NCBI RefSeq assembly: GCF_020215665.1
Contig: NZ_CP084061.1
Coordinates: forward strand, 6,050,501-6,114,500
DNA from: Blautia parvula
GTDB lineage: Bacteria > Bacillota > Clostridia > Lachnospirales > Lachnospiraceae
Reading direction: 5' to 3'
DNA length: 64,000 nucleotides
The first letter of the stretch is position 1. Each line of letters opens with the position of its first letter. Of this stretch, positions 9,468-18,049 are shown piece after piece. The notes beneath the pieces are model-generated. The model was given only the letters and a program-made list of their open reading frames with translations. It was not told where the DNA came from and searched no databases. The position numbers were made by a program, and so were the translations under genes.

Positions 9468-10280
9468 ATGATTCTTATTGGGGAAAAGATCAACGGAGCA
9501 ATTCCGAGTGTAGGAAATGCCATTGCGAACAGAGATGAAGCATGGATTATTGACCTGGTACAGCGTCAGGAAGCAGCTGGGGCTGACTATCTGGATGTCT
9601 GTGCAGGAACCACGCCAGAATTGGAGTATGATACGCTTTGCTGGCTGATTGATGTGGTACAAAGTGTTGCGAATAAACCAATCTGTATAGACAGTCCGGA
9701 TCCGCACATGCTGCTGAGGGTATTTCCGAAGCTGACTAAGCCGGGACTGGTCAATTCCATTTCTATGGAGGGAGAAAAATGCGATGTGCTTCTTCCGCTT
9801 TTGAAAGAAAATCCGGAATGGGGAGTGGTTGCTCTTTGCTGTGACCCGAAGGGGATTGCAGAGAAAGCAGAGGACAAGTTTGCACTTGCGGTCCAACTGG
9901 TAGAGAAAGCAGCAGCTTATGGTATCACACCAGATAGAATTCATATAGATCCATTGGTACTTGCGCTTTCCGCAGTAGATAATTCAGCACTTGAATTTTG
10001 CAAAGCCATCAGAATGATCAAAGAAAAATATCCTAGTATCAATGTAACTGCCGCACTGTCCAATATTTCTTATGGAATGCCGGCACGTAAAGTTGTCAAC
10101 ATCAGTTTCCTGGTCATGGCCATAGAGTCCGGTCTGGATTCTATGATCGCGGATCCGCTGAATAGAGATTCGATGGGAGTGATGTATGCCACAGAGGCAC
10201 TGATGCAGAAAGATAAGTATTGCAGAAAGTATAATAAAGCCTACCGAAAAGGGATTTTTGGAGTGAAGAAGACAAAATAA
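9468..10280 (+). CDS. Methyltetrahydrofolate:corrinoid methyltransferase (MeTr/DHPS-like, MtvA/MtoA type)
   Basis: 270 aa from the ATG at 9468, which has AAGGAG upstream; an ATG at 9447 in the same frame has none. The start MILIGEKINGAIPSV and the blocks GADYLDVCAG, CIDSPDP, NSISMEG and NVTAALSNISYGMPAR are those of the pterin-binding TIM barrel family (AcsE, MtvA). Expected reaction: transfer of the methyl group from methyl-Co(III) on the partner corrinoid protein to tetrahydrofolate, feeding the Wood-Ljungdahl methyl branch. It precedes the corrinoid protein and a UroD-type methyltransferase with short gaps, so the three form one operon. The pterin acceptor is inferred from the family. Confidence 0.9.
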   Translation: MILIGEKINGAIPSVGNAIANRDEAWIIDLVQRQEAAGADYLDVCAGTTPELEYDTLCWLIDVVQSVANKPICIDSPDPHMLLRVFPKLTKPGLVNSISMEGEKCDVLLPLLKENPEWGVVALCCDPKGIAEKAEDKFALAVQLVEKAAAYGITPDRIHIDPLVLALSAVDNSALEFCKAIRMIKEKYPSINVTAALSNISYGMPARKVVNISFLVMAIESGLDSMIADPLNRDSMGVMYATEALMQKDKYCRKYNKAYRKGIFGVKKTK

Positions 10281-10329
10281 AGATTTTTAGTAACAGAGTA
10301 TCAAGAACAGATAAAAAGGAGGATGTAAT

Positions 10330-10974
10330 ATGGTAAGCATGGAAGCACTCGCTGAGGCTATGGGGGAACTGGAGGAAGATACAGTAGTAGAGCTTTTAGA
10401 GCAGGTAATGGAAGAGGGGGGTAAACAGGCACAGGAGGCTATGGACGCATGTCAGAAAGGCATGGATATCGTCGGAAGCTATTTTGAAGAGGGCGAATAT
10501 TTTGTGAGTGACCTGATTTTTGCCGGGGATCTGATGAGCCAAGCTGTAGGTATTTTGAAAGATGCTCTGATTTCTGGTGACGGTAAAGAAGGTCCTCAGA
10601 CCTCGCTGATTCTGTGTACAGTACAGAATGACCTTCATGACATTGGAAAGAATATTGTTCGTTCTATGTTGGAAGCAGGTGGTTTTCATGTCATCGATCT
10701 CGGCATTGATGTAGCTCCCGGAACGATTGTAGATAAGGTTAAAGAGACGGATGTAAAAATCGTATTGTTAAGCGGTGTATTGACTTTAGCAATCAATTCT
10801 ATGAAAGCAACAGTAGAAGCCTTAAAGGAGGCGGGATTAAGAGATTACTGCCATGTTCTGATCGGCGGTGCACCAGTAAGTGCGGAATATTGTGAGGTTG
10901 TCGGCGCAGATGCCTGGGCGCATAATCCGCAGACAACGGTACAATACTGCAAAGAGTGGGCAGCCGTGTCATAA
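10330..10974 (+). CDS. Corrinoid (B12-binding) methyl-carrier protein, MtvC/MtoC type
   Basis: 214 aa. A helical cap domain (residues ~1-85) is followed by the Rossmann-like cobalamin domain with DLHDIGKNIV, the DxHxxG signature in which His replaces the lower axial ligand of cobalt. Later VVLLSGVLTLAINSM and VLIGGAPVS correspond to the SxL and GG motifs. The protein shuttles a methyl group between the substrate methyltransferase (11040) and the folate methyltransferase (9468). Ribosome site AGGAGG is close to the ATG. Family call is very safe. Confidence 0.95.
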   Translation: MVSMEALAEAMGELEEDTVVELLEQVMEEGGKQAQEAMDACQKGMDIVGSYFEEGEYFVSDLIFAGDLMSQAVGILKDALISGDGKEGPQTSLILCTVQNDLHDIGKNIVRSMLEAGGFHVIDLGIDVAPGTIVDKVKETDVKIVLLSGVLTLAINSMKATVEALKEAGLRDYCHVLIGGAPVSAEYCEVVGADAWAHNPQTTVQYCKEWAAVS

Positions 10975-11039
10975 TAAGATATCAGCGGCTTCTGATCAGT
11001 TTAGATTATGAAAGCCGTCAGAATACAGGAGGGTAAGCA

Positions 11040-12206
11040 ATGAATTTAAGTCAGGAGTACCATGACAATCTTCAGCGTGTCCGTGACTGTACGAATTTTA
11101 AACATGTAGATAGAATTATTCATTTGAGTAACTTTTATACATGGAAGATTCTTGATTCGGACAGACATGTAAAATTGAGCGAGGCAATGACCAGTTATGA
11201 GACACTGGAACTGATTCAGAGAGAATTTCAGGAGAAATACAAATTCGATGTTCATATGGATCTGAATACGCGCAACCTGATCCTTCCATCTCAGGCGATG
11301 GGGACTGGCAGCCATATCATGATTGATGATGTAAATGAGTCTATAAACTTTTATGATCATGTACTTATGGGGCAGGATGAATATCCGGACTATAAGAATC
11401 ACCGTGCCGAAATGAATTGGAAGATGTTCAATCGTAAATACCCTAATTTGGATAAGAGACATTTTCTGGATGCATTTATCAAACAGCAGGAAGCGAGTGC
11501 GTTTTCAGGTTACATGGGGCGTATGATGGTAGAAGATTATGCCTGTCTTGGGGTATATGATACTGATGTTGCAGGCGGATCTGTGCAGGTACCGTTTGAG
11601 AGATTTCCAAAATATTATCGTGGTATAAAGGAAATTTCGTTTGACATGCGAAGAAAAAAGTCTGACATGCTGGATTGTTTGGATTATATTCAGGAGAATG
11701 AAATTATCCCGGGATTGAAGAAGACGCTTGCCGAGATGGAGGGAAAGGAACAGTTATACATGGCGGATTTTATGATCGCTATGCTGGCTCATGGAACGAT
11801 TAGTCAGAAGCAGTGGGACATCTTCTATTGGCCATATTTAAAGGAATATTTGGATCTGATCGTGGCGGCGGGCAAGACGGTTGTTATCTATTTGGAGAAC
11901 AGTATCATGCGTTTTGCAGAGTATTTTCAGGATTACCCTAAGGGCCATATTATCATGATTCTGGAACTAGATGATTTAGTAGAACTGCGTAAAAAACTGC
12001 CGAATATCTGTTTTGCAGGTGGTATGACTGCAGCTTTGTTAGGAAACGGAACACCGGAACAGTGCGTTGATCGTGTGAAATATCTTGCAAATGAGCTTGG
12101 TGATGGTTTTATCTTAAGTCAGGATAAGATGATGGCATTCCGAAATGACTGTCGTCGTGAAAATCTGGAAGCTGTCTGTGAATATGTAAATAATTTCCGT
12201 TGGTGA
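11040..12206 (+). CDS. UroD-fold substrate:corrinoid methyltransferase (MtoB/MtvB-like demethylase)
   Basis: 388 aa, of uroporphyrinogen-decarboxylase fold by the C-terminal blocks AGKTVVIYLEN, LPNICFAGGMTAALLGNGTPEQC and GFILSQDKM. In such operons this is methyltransferase I, which takes the methyl group from the growth substrate and puts it on Co(I). Proteins of this fold demethylate methoxylated aromatics in Mtv/Mto systems; others act on methanol-derived CoM or methylamines. Where many MtaA/MtbA relatives have an HxC zinc motif, this protein reads YLE, so zinc binding may be altered or absent. The substrate is not readable. It is directly downstream of the corrinoid protein (65-nt gap, AGGAGG). 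Confidence 0.82.
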   Translation: MNLSQEYHDNLQRVRDCTNFKHVDRIIHLSNFYTWKILDSDRHVKLSEAMTSYETLELIQREFQEKYKFDVHMDLNTRNLILPSQAMGTGSHIMIDDVNESINFYDHVLMGQDEYPDYKNHRAEMNWKMFNRKYPNLDKRHFLDAFIKQQEASAFSGYMGRMMVEDYACLGVYDTDVAGGSVQVPFERFPKYYRGIKEISFDMRRKKSDMLDCLDYIQENEIIPGLKKTLAEMEGKEQLYMADFMIAMLAHGTISQKQWDIFYWPYLKEYLDLIVAAGKTVVIYLENSIMRFAEYFQDYPKGHIIMILELDDLVELRKKLPNICFAGGMTAALLGNGTPEQCVDRVKYLANELGDGFILSQDKMMAFRNDCRRENLEAVCEYVNNFRW

Positions 12207-12233
12207 TGAACACATCGGACAAGGAGGTATATC

Positions 12234-12434
12234 ATGGGTTTATTTGATTATGGTACACTCACCCAGGAGCGTCAGGCGGAGGCTGCAAAGATTCCGGAAG
12301 AGGTACTTGCTGAGACTATAAATCTAAATATTCCGGAAGGTGTAGAAGAGTTGGCTGCTCTGCTCACTTTTATTCCGGAAGAGAAGAGGGCTGCTGCTAT
12401 TCAAGGTTTTATTGGCTCTATGCTGGTGACCTGA
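12234..12434 (+). CDS. Small acidic protein of the methyltransferase operon
   Basis: 66 aa, with a strong AAGGAGG ribosome site and 27 nt after the UroD-type gene. It is rich in Glu and Ala, mostly predicted helical, with no cysteines, no membrane segment and no motif I recognise. Key stretches are LFDYGTLTQERQ and FIPEEKRAAAIQGFIGSM. Its place between methyltransferase I and a transporter suggests a partner or stabiliser of the demethylase, but that is inference. The good ribosome site and tight spacing make it a real gene. Confidence 0.7.
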   Translation: MGLFDYGTLTQERQAEAAKIPEEVLAETINLNIPEGVEELAALLTFIPEEKRAAAIQGFIGSMLVT

Positions 12435-12494
12435 AAATTGTTACGGGAAAAAGGGGAATGAGCGTAAATACTGATAAGAAAAAGGAGAAACTTT

Positions 12495-13841
12495 ATGGAA
12501 CTAGGTGTTTGGGGAATTATCAAAGAGTATCCGTCCTTGATTGGACTGATTCCAATGGTTCTTTACATTATTTTGGCTTTCAAAAAGGGAATTGATCCGG
12601 TTATCCCACTTTTGATTTCTATTGTGATTGGCTGGCTTTTGACCGGAAATGGCGCAACTGTATTTGGTCAGGAGGTGGGAACTTCTCTTTCCAGTGTTTT
12701 GGGTCAGGTAGGATTCCTATCCATGGAAGGTGCGGGTTTGGGTATTGTATTAAAGGAGGCAGGTGTCAGTGCAACGCTATGTAAGCTGATTGCCAATAAG
12801 CTGGGGGTCAAGACGCAGAAACAGGCACTGATCACGCTTATGGTTTGTCAGTTTATCCTGGCTACCTGCGTTGGGTCTGGTGTATCTGCGGCCGCTATTG
12901 TTATGCCGGTGCTGCTTCCGATGCTGGCTTTGACTGGTGTTACACCGGTTGCTGCAACAGTTGCTTTTATCCTTAGCGGACTTGCAGGCATGCTGTTAGC
13001 TCCGTTTGCTGCTCCGAATATTATGGCAATGAGCCTGACTGGGTTAAGTTATCCACAGTATTTGTTGTGGGGAGCAGGTCCGTATCTTATTGTTATGCTG
13101 ATCACTGCGGTGATTTTAAGTTTTTGGATTGACAAGAAAGCAAAGAAGGATCCAAATGGAGAAAAATATGAGTTGAGTGATGCAGAAAAGGATATGACTG
13201 CTAAACCGACTCAGAAAGAAAAAATCACTACGATAGCTTTTATTGTAACCTTTGCACTTTGTATTGCTTACGCAATTGCATTCCGTCAGGGCATGGCATT
13301 TGTTATCTTTGTTCTTCCGTTTTTGGCAGTTGTTGTGGCAGTGTTTTCAAGAATGGGTGTTAACAAAGCCTGTGATGCTTTTTATACCGGCTGTAAGAAC
13401 ACGATATCGGTATTTATTATCTGCGTACTGTATCAACTTCTGGTTGATGTGGTAAACGTAGCAGGCGGTTTTGAAGCACTGAGTAATCTGTTTGTTGGTC
13501 TGGTTGGCAGCAGCCCGTCGAAATCAACGGTTATGTTAATGGGGACCTTTGTAGGTGCATTTGGTGTTAACGGCGGCGCGGCTGCCCAGATGCAGATTAT
13601 CCATGAGCTGTTCCTTCCAATGATTCAGCAAAATGGCTTGGGTATGGGATTGTGGTCTATTGTTCTGGTTGCAGGATCTTATGTGACTTCTATTATCTAC
13701 CCTAACGCAACAGTCCTCGCTCCCATGGGTATTGCACGAAGTAAAGATTTCAAAAATATGATGATTTGTATGTGGATATCCAGTGCGATTATCATGGCAT
13801 TCTGTGTACTGTATTGTTTTATTATGCCGATGATTTTTTAA
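12495..13841 (+). CDS. Ion-transporter-superfamily anion permease (GntP/CitMHS-like)
   Basis: 448 aa with about 11-12 hydrophobic segments and inner repeats around GSGVSAAAIVMPVLLPML and FGVNGGAAAQMQIIHELFLPMI, which resemble the paired re-entrant loops of the ion-transporter superfamily (gluconate, citrate or dicarboxylate carriers). It probably brings in the organic anion whose methyl group the operon removes. It is the last gene of the operon and is followed by a two-way terminator. Exact family and substrate are uncertain. Confidence 0.65.
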   Translation: MELGVWGIIKEYPSLIGLIPMVLYIILAFKKGIDPVIPLLISIVIGWLLTGNGATVFGQEVGTSLSSVLGQVGFLSMEGAGLGIVLKEAGVSATLCKLIANKLGVKTQKQALITLMVCQFILATCVGSGVSAAAIVMPVLLPMLALTGVTPVAATVAFILSGLAGMLLAPFAAPNIMAMSLTGLSYPQYLLWGAGPYLIVMLITAVILSFWIDKKAKKDPNGEKYELSDAEKDMTAKPTQKEKITTIAFIVTFALCIAYAIAFRQGMAFVIFVLPFLAVVVAVFSRMGVNKACDAFYTGCKNTISVFIICVLYQLLVDVVNVAGGFEALSNLFVGLVGSSPSKSTVMLMGTFVGAFGVNGGAAAQMQIIHELFLPMIQQNGLGMGLWSIVLVAGSYVTSIIYPNATVLAPMGIARSKDFKNMMICMWISSAIIMAFCVLYCFIMPMIF

Positions 13842-13884
13842 TATGTGATAAATGAATAGTATTTCCCCTTTTTGTTGTGCATAA

Positions 13885-13918
13885 AAATGGCGGCTGGAGG
13901 ATATTCCGGCCGCTATTT
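13885..13918. terminator. Bidirectional terminator between convergent genes
   Basis: AAATGGCGGCTGGA/TTCCGGCCGCTATTT hairpin between the transporter (plus) and the LysR gene (minus). Confidence 0.65.
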
Positions 13919-13936
13919 CCGATTGGTCTATAAAAA

Positions 13937-14878
13937 TTAATGAATAGAAAACATTTCGCCTGAAAATTGCTGGTGATGTTTTCGCTGAGATTGAATTTCC
14001 TGGATGATGTAATCAAATAGCTCTTTATGTTCCAGATTATATTTCTTTTCTGTCAGCCAGGAAATAGCAGTTCGGCGAATCATGGTATCGTCAGAGAATG
14101 GAATAGCTACGTATCCGTTTCCATAGGTTTTTTCAAAAAAACTTTCAGGAATCAGATTGGCAAAGTGGTCCGTGTAGGCACATTCCTTTATTGCAGCATA
14201 GTAATCAGGATAGTCAAGTTCATGTGCATAGACTGGGGTAAAATGATATTCCTGAAACATTTGGTCATTATGAAGGCGTGTTGGCTGATAACGGTTTAAT
14301 CCGGTTAATTCAATATTCTTGAGATCTGCAATGGAGATGCTTTTACGGGAAGCAAACGGATGACCAGAGGAAACCACTAAGATATACTGTTCTGAAAACA
14401 GGATTTGGTTTGTGACTTGATCATCAATGATTGGAGGGCAAGTTACTGCAAAGTCAATCATGCCATTTTTTAGAATAGCCAAAACCTGTTCTTCATCACC
14501 AAATAGTTTCTTTATGCCAACAGATTGAAAGGAATCAAAATTTCCGGTTATGGAGAGTGCAGAAAAAAATAATGTGCTGACAGAAAAACCGATGGTAATA
14601 AAGCTGTTTCCTTCATTTTGACGAAATTCTGCAGCCGCCTGGGTGAGGCGGTCATGTGCGTCTTTTAGTTCTTTAAAGTAATGATACAGATGTTCTCCGG
14701 CAGGCGAAATGATCAGCTTTTTTCCTTCACGGTAAAAAAGCTGTACATCCAGTTCACTTTCCAGACGGCCAAGTGCAAGGCTTAAGGCCGGCTGGGAAAT
14801 ATATAATTCCTCGGCTGCTTTGCTAAGATTCATATGTTTAACGATTGTAAGATATTGTTTGACTTGCTGGTAATTCAT
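13937..14878 (-). CDS. LysR-family transcriptional regulator 1
   Basis: 313 aa. The N-terminal winged HTH is typical (AAEELYISQPALSLALGRLESEL), followed by a periplasmic-binding-like effector domain (FAVTCPPI, VVSSGHPF). It lies divergent to the MFS gene at 15132 and convergent to the methyltransferase operon, so it probably controls one or both in response to a small ligand. Its HTH and overall layout resemble the regulator at 26760, so the two are probably paralogues. A copy of the structured repeat sits in its upstream region. Confidence 0.92.
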   Translation of the reverse strand: MNYQQVKQYLTIVKHMNLSKAAEELYISQPALSLALGRLESELDVQLFYREGKKLIISPAGEHLYHYFKELKDAHDRLTQAAAEFRQNEGNSFITIGFSVSTLFFSALSITGNFDSFQSVGIKKLFGDEEQVLAILKNGMIDFAVTCPPIIDDQVTNQILFSEQYILVVSSGHPFASRKSISIADLKNIELTGLNRYQPTRLHNDQMFQEYHFTPVYAHELDYPDYYAAIKECAYTDHFANLIPESFFEKTYGNGYVAIPFSDDTMIRRTAISWLTEKKYNLEHKELFDYIIQEIQSQRKHHQQFSGEMFSIH

Positions 14879-14963
14879 AGATACATCCCACCCCTCTGAC
14901 GTTTTAAGTTACCAATAAGTCTATCATTTTTATAAATAAAATACAAGAAACAGATATTATTTT

Positions 14964-15096
14964 GTAACAGTTCAGACAAGCTGAACTGTTACGCATCCAG
15001 CCATTAAGAATCCCTTTGCGATGGGCTGGATGCCTGTCTTCGGTACGTTTTCATACGGTCAGCGCAGTAAATGCGCAGACCTGTCTGAACTGTTAC
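14964..15096 (-). repeat. Structured dispersed repeat, copy 2 (inverted relative to copy 1)
   Basis: 133 nt between GTAACAGTTCAG and CTGAACTGTTAC. Read on the minus strand it aligns end to end with 5556-5689. The hairpin GGTCTGCGC...GCGCTGACC is identical. The second stem is GCATCCAGCC/GGCTGGATGC here and GGTATTCGCC/GGCGAATACC in copy 1. The last palindrome changes in both arms. It lies between the divergent LysR and MFS genes, inside the putative integrated element. Confidence 0.8.
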
Positions 15097-15131
15097 ATTA
15101 TTTTACAAGATTGTATGACTGGAGGAGAATT

Positions 15132-16349
15132 GTGCGTAGAAAGATATATCCCTGGATCATATGTCTGATGAGTACGCTTCTGATTTCCTGCTGCATGGGA
15201 ATCACGAATGGGACGTTTTCCGTGTTCCAGCCCTATCTGGTAGAAAGCGGTCTGACGAATACGCAGGCATCCATGATTCTTACCGTAAGGAACATATTTG
15301 GCTGTCTTGCGATTGCGTTTAGTTCTCAGTATTACGAACATATGGGACTGCGCAGGGGTATGACATGGAATGTCTGTATTGGAATGATCGCTTTTGTCAT
15401 CTACAGTGCCGCAAGAATATATCCGGTATTCATGATTGGGGCGGCAATGTCCGGAATCTGTTATGGATGGGGCGGTATCCTGCCTGCTTCTATGCTCATC
15501 CGGCGTTGGTTTAAAAAGAACCGCACACTGGCTTTAGGAATCAGCGGCAGCGGCAGCGGTGTGGCAATGCTGATTTTACCAGTGCTCCTGACATCTGTTA
15601 TCGAAAATAAAGATATGTATGCAGCTTTTAGATTAGATGCCCTTCTGATGGCCATAACTGCAGTTCTGCTTTATCTGACGATCAGAGAGTCTCCGGAGGA
15701 GGCAGGACTTATGCCCTGGGGTTATGAGGAAGAAAATGAGAAAAGGAAAGTTGTAAATGAAGGAGCCGGACTTACCTCCGGAGAATATGCAATGCTGCTT
15801 GTGTCCATGCTTTTCATGGGAATCAGTACCCAGCCGGAAGTCAATCATATATCGGTATATTTTCATGAACTGTCATTCGATCCTATGCTTGCCCCCAGGA
15901 CAATATCCGTGATTGGATTTTTCCTGATCATCGGAAAGTGCGTGTATGGATATCTGGTTGATATCTTCCAGGCTTTTTATGTGAATCTGGTGTATTTTCT
16001 GGGAATTATTGCCGGACTGTTTTTTCTTGTTCTTTGCAAAAGTGGCAATACGGTGTTTGCATATATGGCGAGCGTGACACTGGGGTACGGGACGTCTCTT
16101 GCAACGGTGGGGATGATGTCCATTGCCGGAGATTTGGAAACTCCCGAAAAATACATGCGGACCGGAAAATATTTTCAATTGATATATCTTGGAGCAGTTC
16201 TGGTGTTCAGTGCGGTTCCCGGAATTGTAGCGGATGCAGCAGGAAGCTATCTGCCAGTATATATCTTGGCCCCGTGTCTGATGATCATAGGTATGATATT
16301 GGTGCAGACAGTATATATCCGGCATGGAAAAGGATTTATTCATAAGTAA
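15132..16349 (+). CDS. MFS transporter (OFA/monocarboxylate-like)
   Basis: 405 aa from a GTG at 15132, which has GGAGG six bases upstream; an in-frame ATG at 15021 would put 37 codons inside the repeat element, so it is rejected. Twelve hydrophobic segments, and the loop RRGMTWN after segment 2 and the GxxYGWGGILPASMLIRRWFKKNR block are typical of MFS carriers for organic acids. Divergent from LysR 1, hence probably its target. Substrate unknown; a carboxylate fits the neighbouring CoA enzymes. Confidence 0.85.
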   Translation: MRRKIYPWIICLMSTLLISCCMGITNGTFSVFQPYLVESGLTNTQASMILTVRNIFGCLAIAFSSQYYEHMGLRRGMTWNVCIGMIAFVIYSAARIYPVFMIGAAMSGICYGWGGILPASMLIRRWFKKNRTLALGISGSGSGVAMLILPVLLTSVIENKDMYAAFRLDALLMAITAVLLYLTIRESPEEAGLMPWGYEEENEKRKVVNEGAGLTSGEYAMLLVSMLFMGISTQPEVNHISVYFHELSFDPMLAPRTISVIGFFLIIGKCVYGYLVDIFQAFYVNLVYFLGIIAGLFFLVLCKSGNTVFAYMASVTLGYGTSLATVGMMSIAGDLETPEKYMRTGKYFQLIYLGAVLVFSAVPGIVADAAGSYLPVYILAPCLMIIGMILVQTVYIRHGKGFIHK

Positions 16350-16455
16350 AGGTTATTACATACTTAATTTTATAAAATTTACAAAACGCAGGAATTTGGT
16401 AAAATTTATATTAGATAGAAAAAACATTGATGATAAAAAAGGAGCGGAATGATTT

Positions 16456-18021
16456 ATGGTTGAGTCGAACAAAGGCAAGCTGCTCGAACTTATTGAGAAG
16501 AAAAAAAAATGGATAAAAGGCGGCGGGGACGAAAAAATCAAAAGGCAGCATGACCGTGGAAAACTGACTGCGCGGGAGAGGCTGGGCCTGCTTTTCGACG
16601 AGGGGTCCTTTGTAGAGTATAATATGTTTGCCGGGCCGGATTGTAATCTGCATGGTTTGGATAAGGAATATGCACCGGGTGACGGTGTGGTGGTTGGGTA
16701 CGGAAAGGTAAATGGACGTCTCACCTATGCAGTATCCCAGGATTTCACCGTACTCGGCGGCACTATGGGACAAAATCACTGCAAGAAAATTAATCATGCC
16801 AGTGAGGAAGCGGCCAGGAACGGCTGTCCTTGTGTTTATTTCTGGGACAGTGGTGGGGGACGTATTCAGGAGGCTCATTTCCGCGATGTGATCAAGTGTA
16901 CCATGCTGGCAGCGAAAAACTCCGGATATATTCCCACTGTGTCAGTTATTATGGGAGCCTGTGCAGGTGGTTCTGCTTATGCCCCGATTTTGAATGACTA
17001 TATGATCTGCGTAGATAAAACCAGTAAATTTTTTCTCTGTGGACCGGATGTGATCAAGGCAGTTACCGGTGAAACAGTCAATGATGAGGAACTGGCCGGA
17101 GCCTGGACAGAGAATATGATTTCCGGAAATGCACAGCAGTGGGCAGCCAATGATGAGGAAGCTGTCTGGCATGTGAAGAAATATCTGAGCTATATGCCGC
17201 AAAACTGTAATGAGAAGACGACCATTTACCCTTACAAGGATGATATTGAACGCCGTATCATGGAGTTGGACACTATCATTCCGGATGATTCTAAAAAGCC
17301 ATACAGCTGTCATAAAGTGATTGAACTTCTGGCCGACGAGAACAGTATTTATGAGTATCAGCCTTACTGGGCACGGAATATTGTCTGTTGTTTTGCGCGC
17401 GTGATGGGAGAGACGGTTGGTTTTATTGCTAACAACACAGAGGTGAAGGCAGGATGCTTTGACATGGATGCGTCCGATAAATTTGCCCGTTTTGTGGATA
17501 TTTTGGATTGCTACAACATCCCGATGATCACTCTTACGGATACACCCGGTTTTCTACCTGGAAAAAATCAGGAACATGGAGGCATCATCAGACATGGTGC
17601 AAAAACTTTGGAGGCCTGTTACCGTGCTACGATTCCGAAAATTCAGGTGGTCCTCAGGAAAAACGTTGGCGGTGCCTGTCTGCCTATGGGATATAACCTA
17701 TTCAATTTAGATGTAAACCTTTATTGGCCGACTTTCGACTATGGTATCATGAATCCAGAATCTGCATGCAGGATCATTATGAAAAACAAGATGAAGGCGG
17801 ACCCGCAACATGCGGATGAAATTTTGGCGGAAGCCGTCCATGAATTTACAGAGGCCAGGACACCGTATTCTATGTGTGCACACATGTGGGCGGATGATAT
17901 TATTGAACCGAATGAGACCAGAATGCGTTTGATCAAGGCGCTGGAATTTTTGAGAAATAAGAACCCGGAACTCATACCAATTCCGGAAAGAAAGAAGAAA
18001 CATTCCGTCTCTCCGAGATAG
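16456..18021 (+). CDS. Acyl-CoA carboxyltransferase subunit (propionyl/methylmalonyl-CoA type)
   Basis: 521 aa, the usual size of PccB/MmdA proteins. Two crotonase-fold halves are visible: RQHDRGKLTARERLGLLFDEGSFVEY at the start of the first, VIMGACAGGSAYAPILNDYMI with the oxyanion-hole glycines, and NIPMITLTDTPGFLPGKNQEHGGIIRHGAK in the second. Such proteins move CO2 between biotin and an acyl-CoA. No biotin carboxylase and no membrane beta subunit are nearby; the only carrier-like gene (19273) lacks the biotin lysine. It begins a run of closely spaced genes up to 24334. The acyl-CoA substrate is unknown. Confidence 0.85.
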   Translation: MVESNKGKLLELIEKKKKWIKGGGDEKIKRQHDRGKLTARERLGLLFDEGSFVEYNMFAGPDCNLHGLDKEYAPGDGVVVGYGKVNGRLTYAVSQDFTVLGGTMGQNHCKKINHASEEAARNGCPCVYFWDSGGGRIQEAHFRDVIKCTMLAAKNSGYIPTVSVIMGACAGGSAYAPILNDYMICVDKTSKFFLCGPDVIKAVTGETVNDEELAGAWTENMISGNAQQWAANDEEAVWHVKKYLSYMPQNCNEKTTIYPYKDDIERRIMELDTIIPDDSKKPYSCHKVIELLADENSIYEYQPYWARNIVCCFARVMGETVGFIANNTEVKAGCFDMDASDKFARFVDILDCYNIPMITLTDTPGFLPGKNQEHGGIIRHGAKTLEACYRATIPKIQVVLRKNVGGACLPMGYNLFNLDVNLYWPTFDYGIMNPESACRIIMKNKMKADPQHADEILAEAVHEFTEARTPYSMCAHMWADDIIEPNETRMRLIKALEFLRNKNPELIPIPERKKKHSVSPR

Positions 18022-18049
18022 GGAGACTGGAGGAAAGGGGAGTGAAAAG

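Noticed and set aside
15021-15131. Longer start for the MFS gene
   Set aside because: The extra 37 codons lie mostly in the structured repeat; the GTG at 15132 has an ideal GGAGG site.
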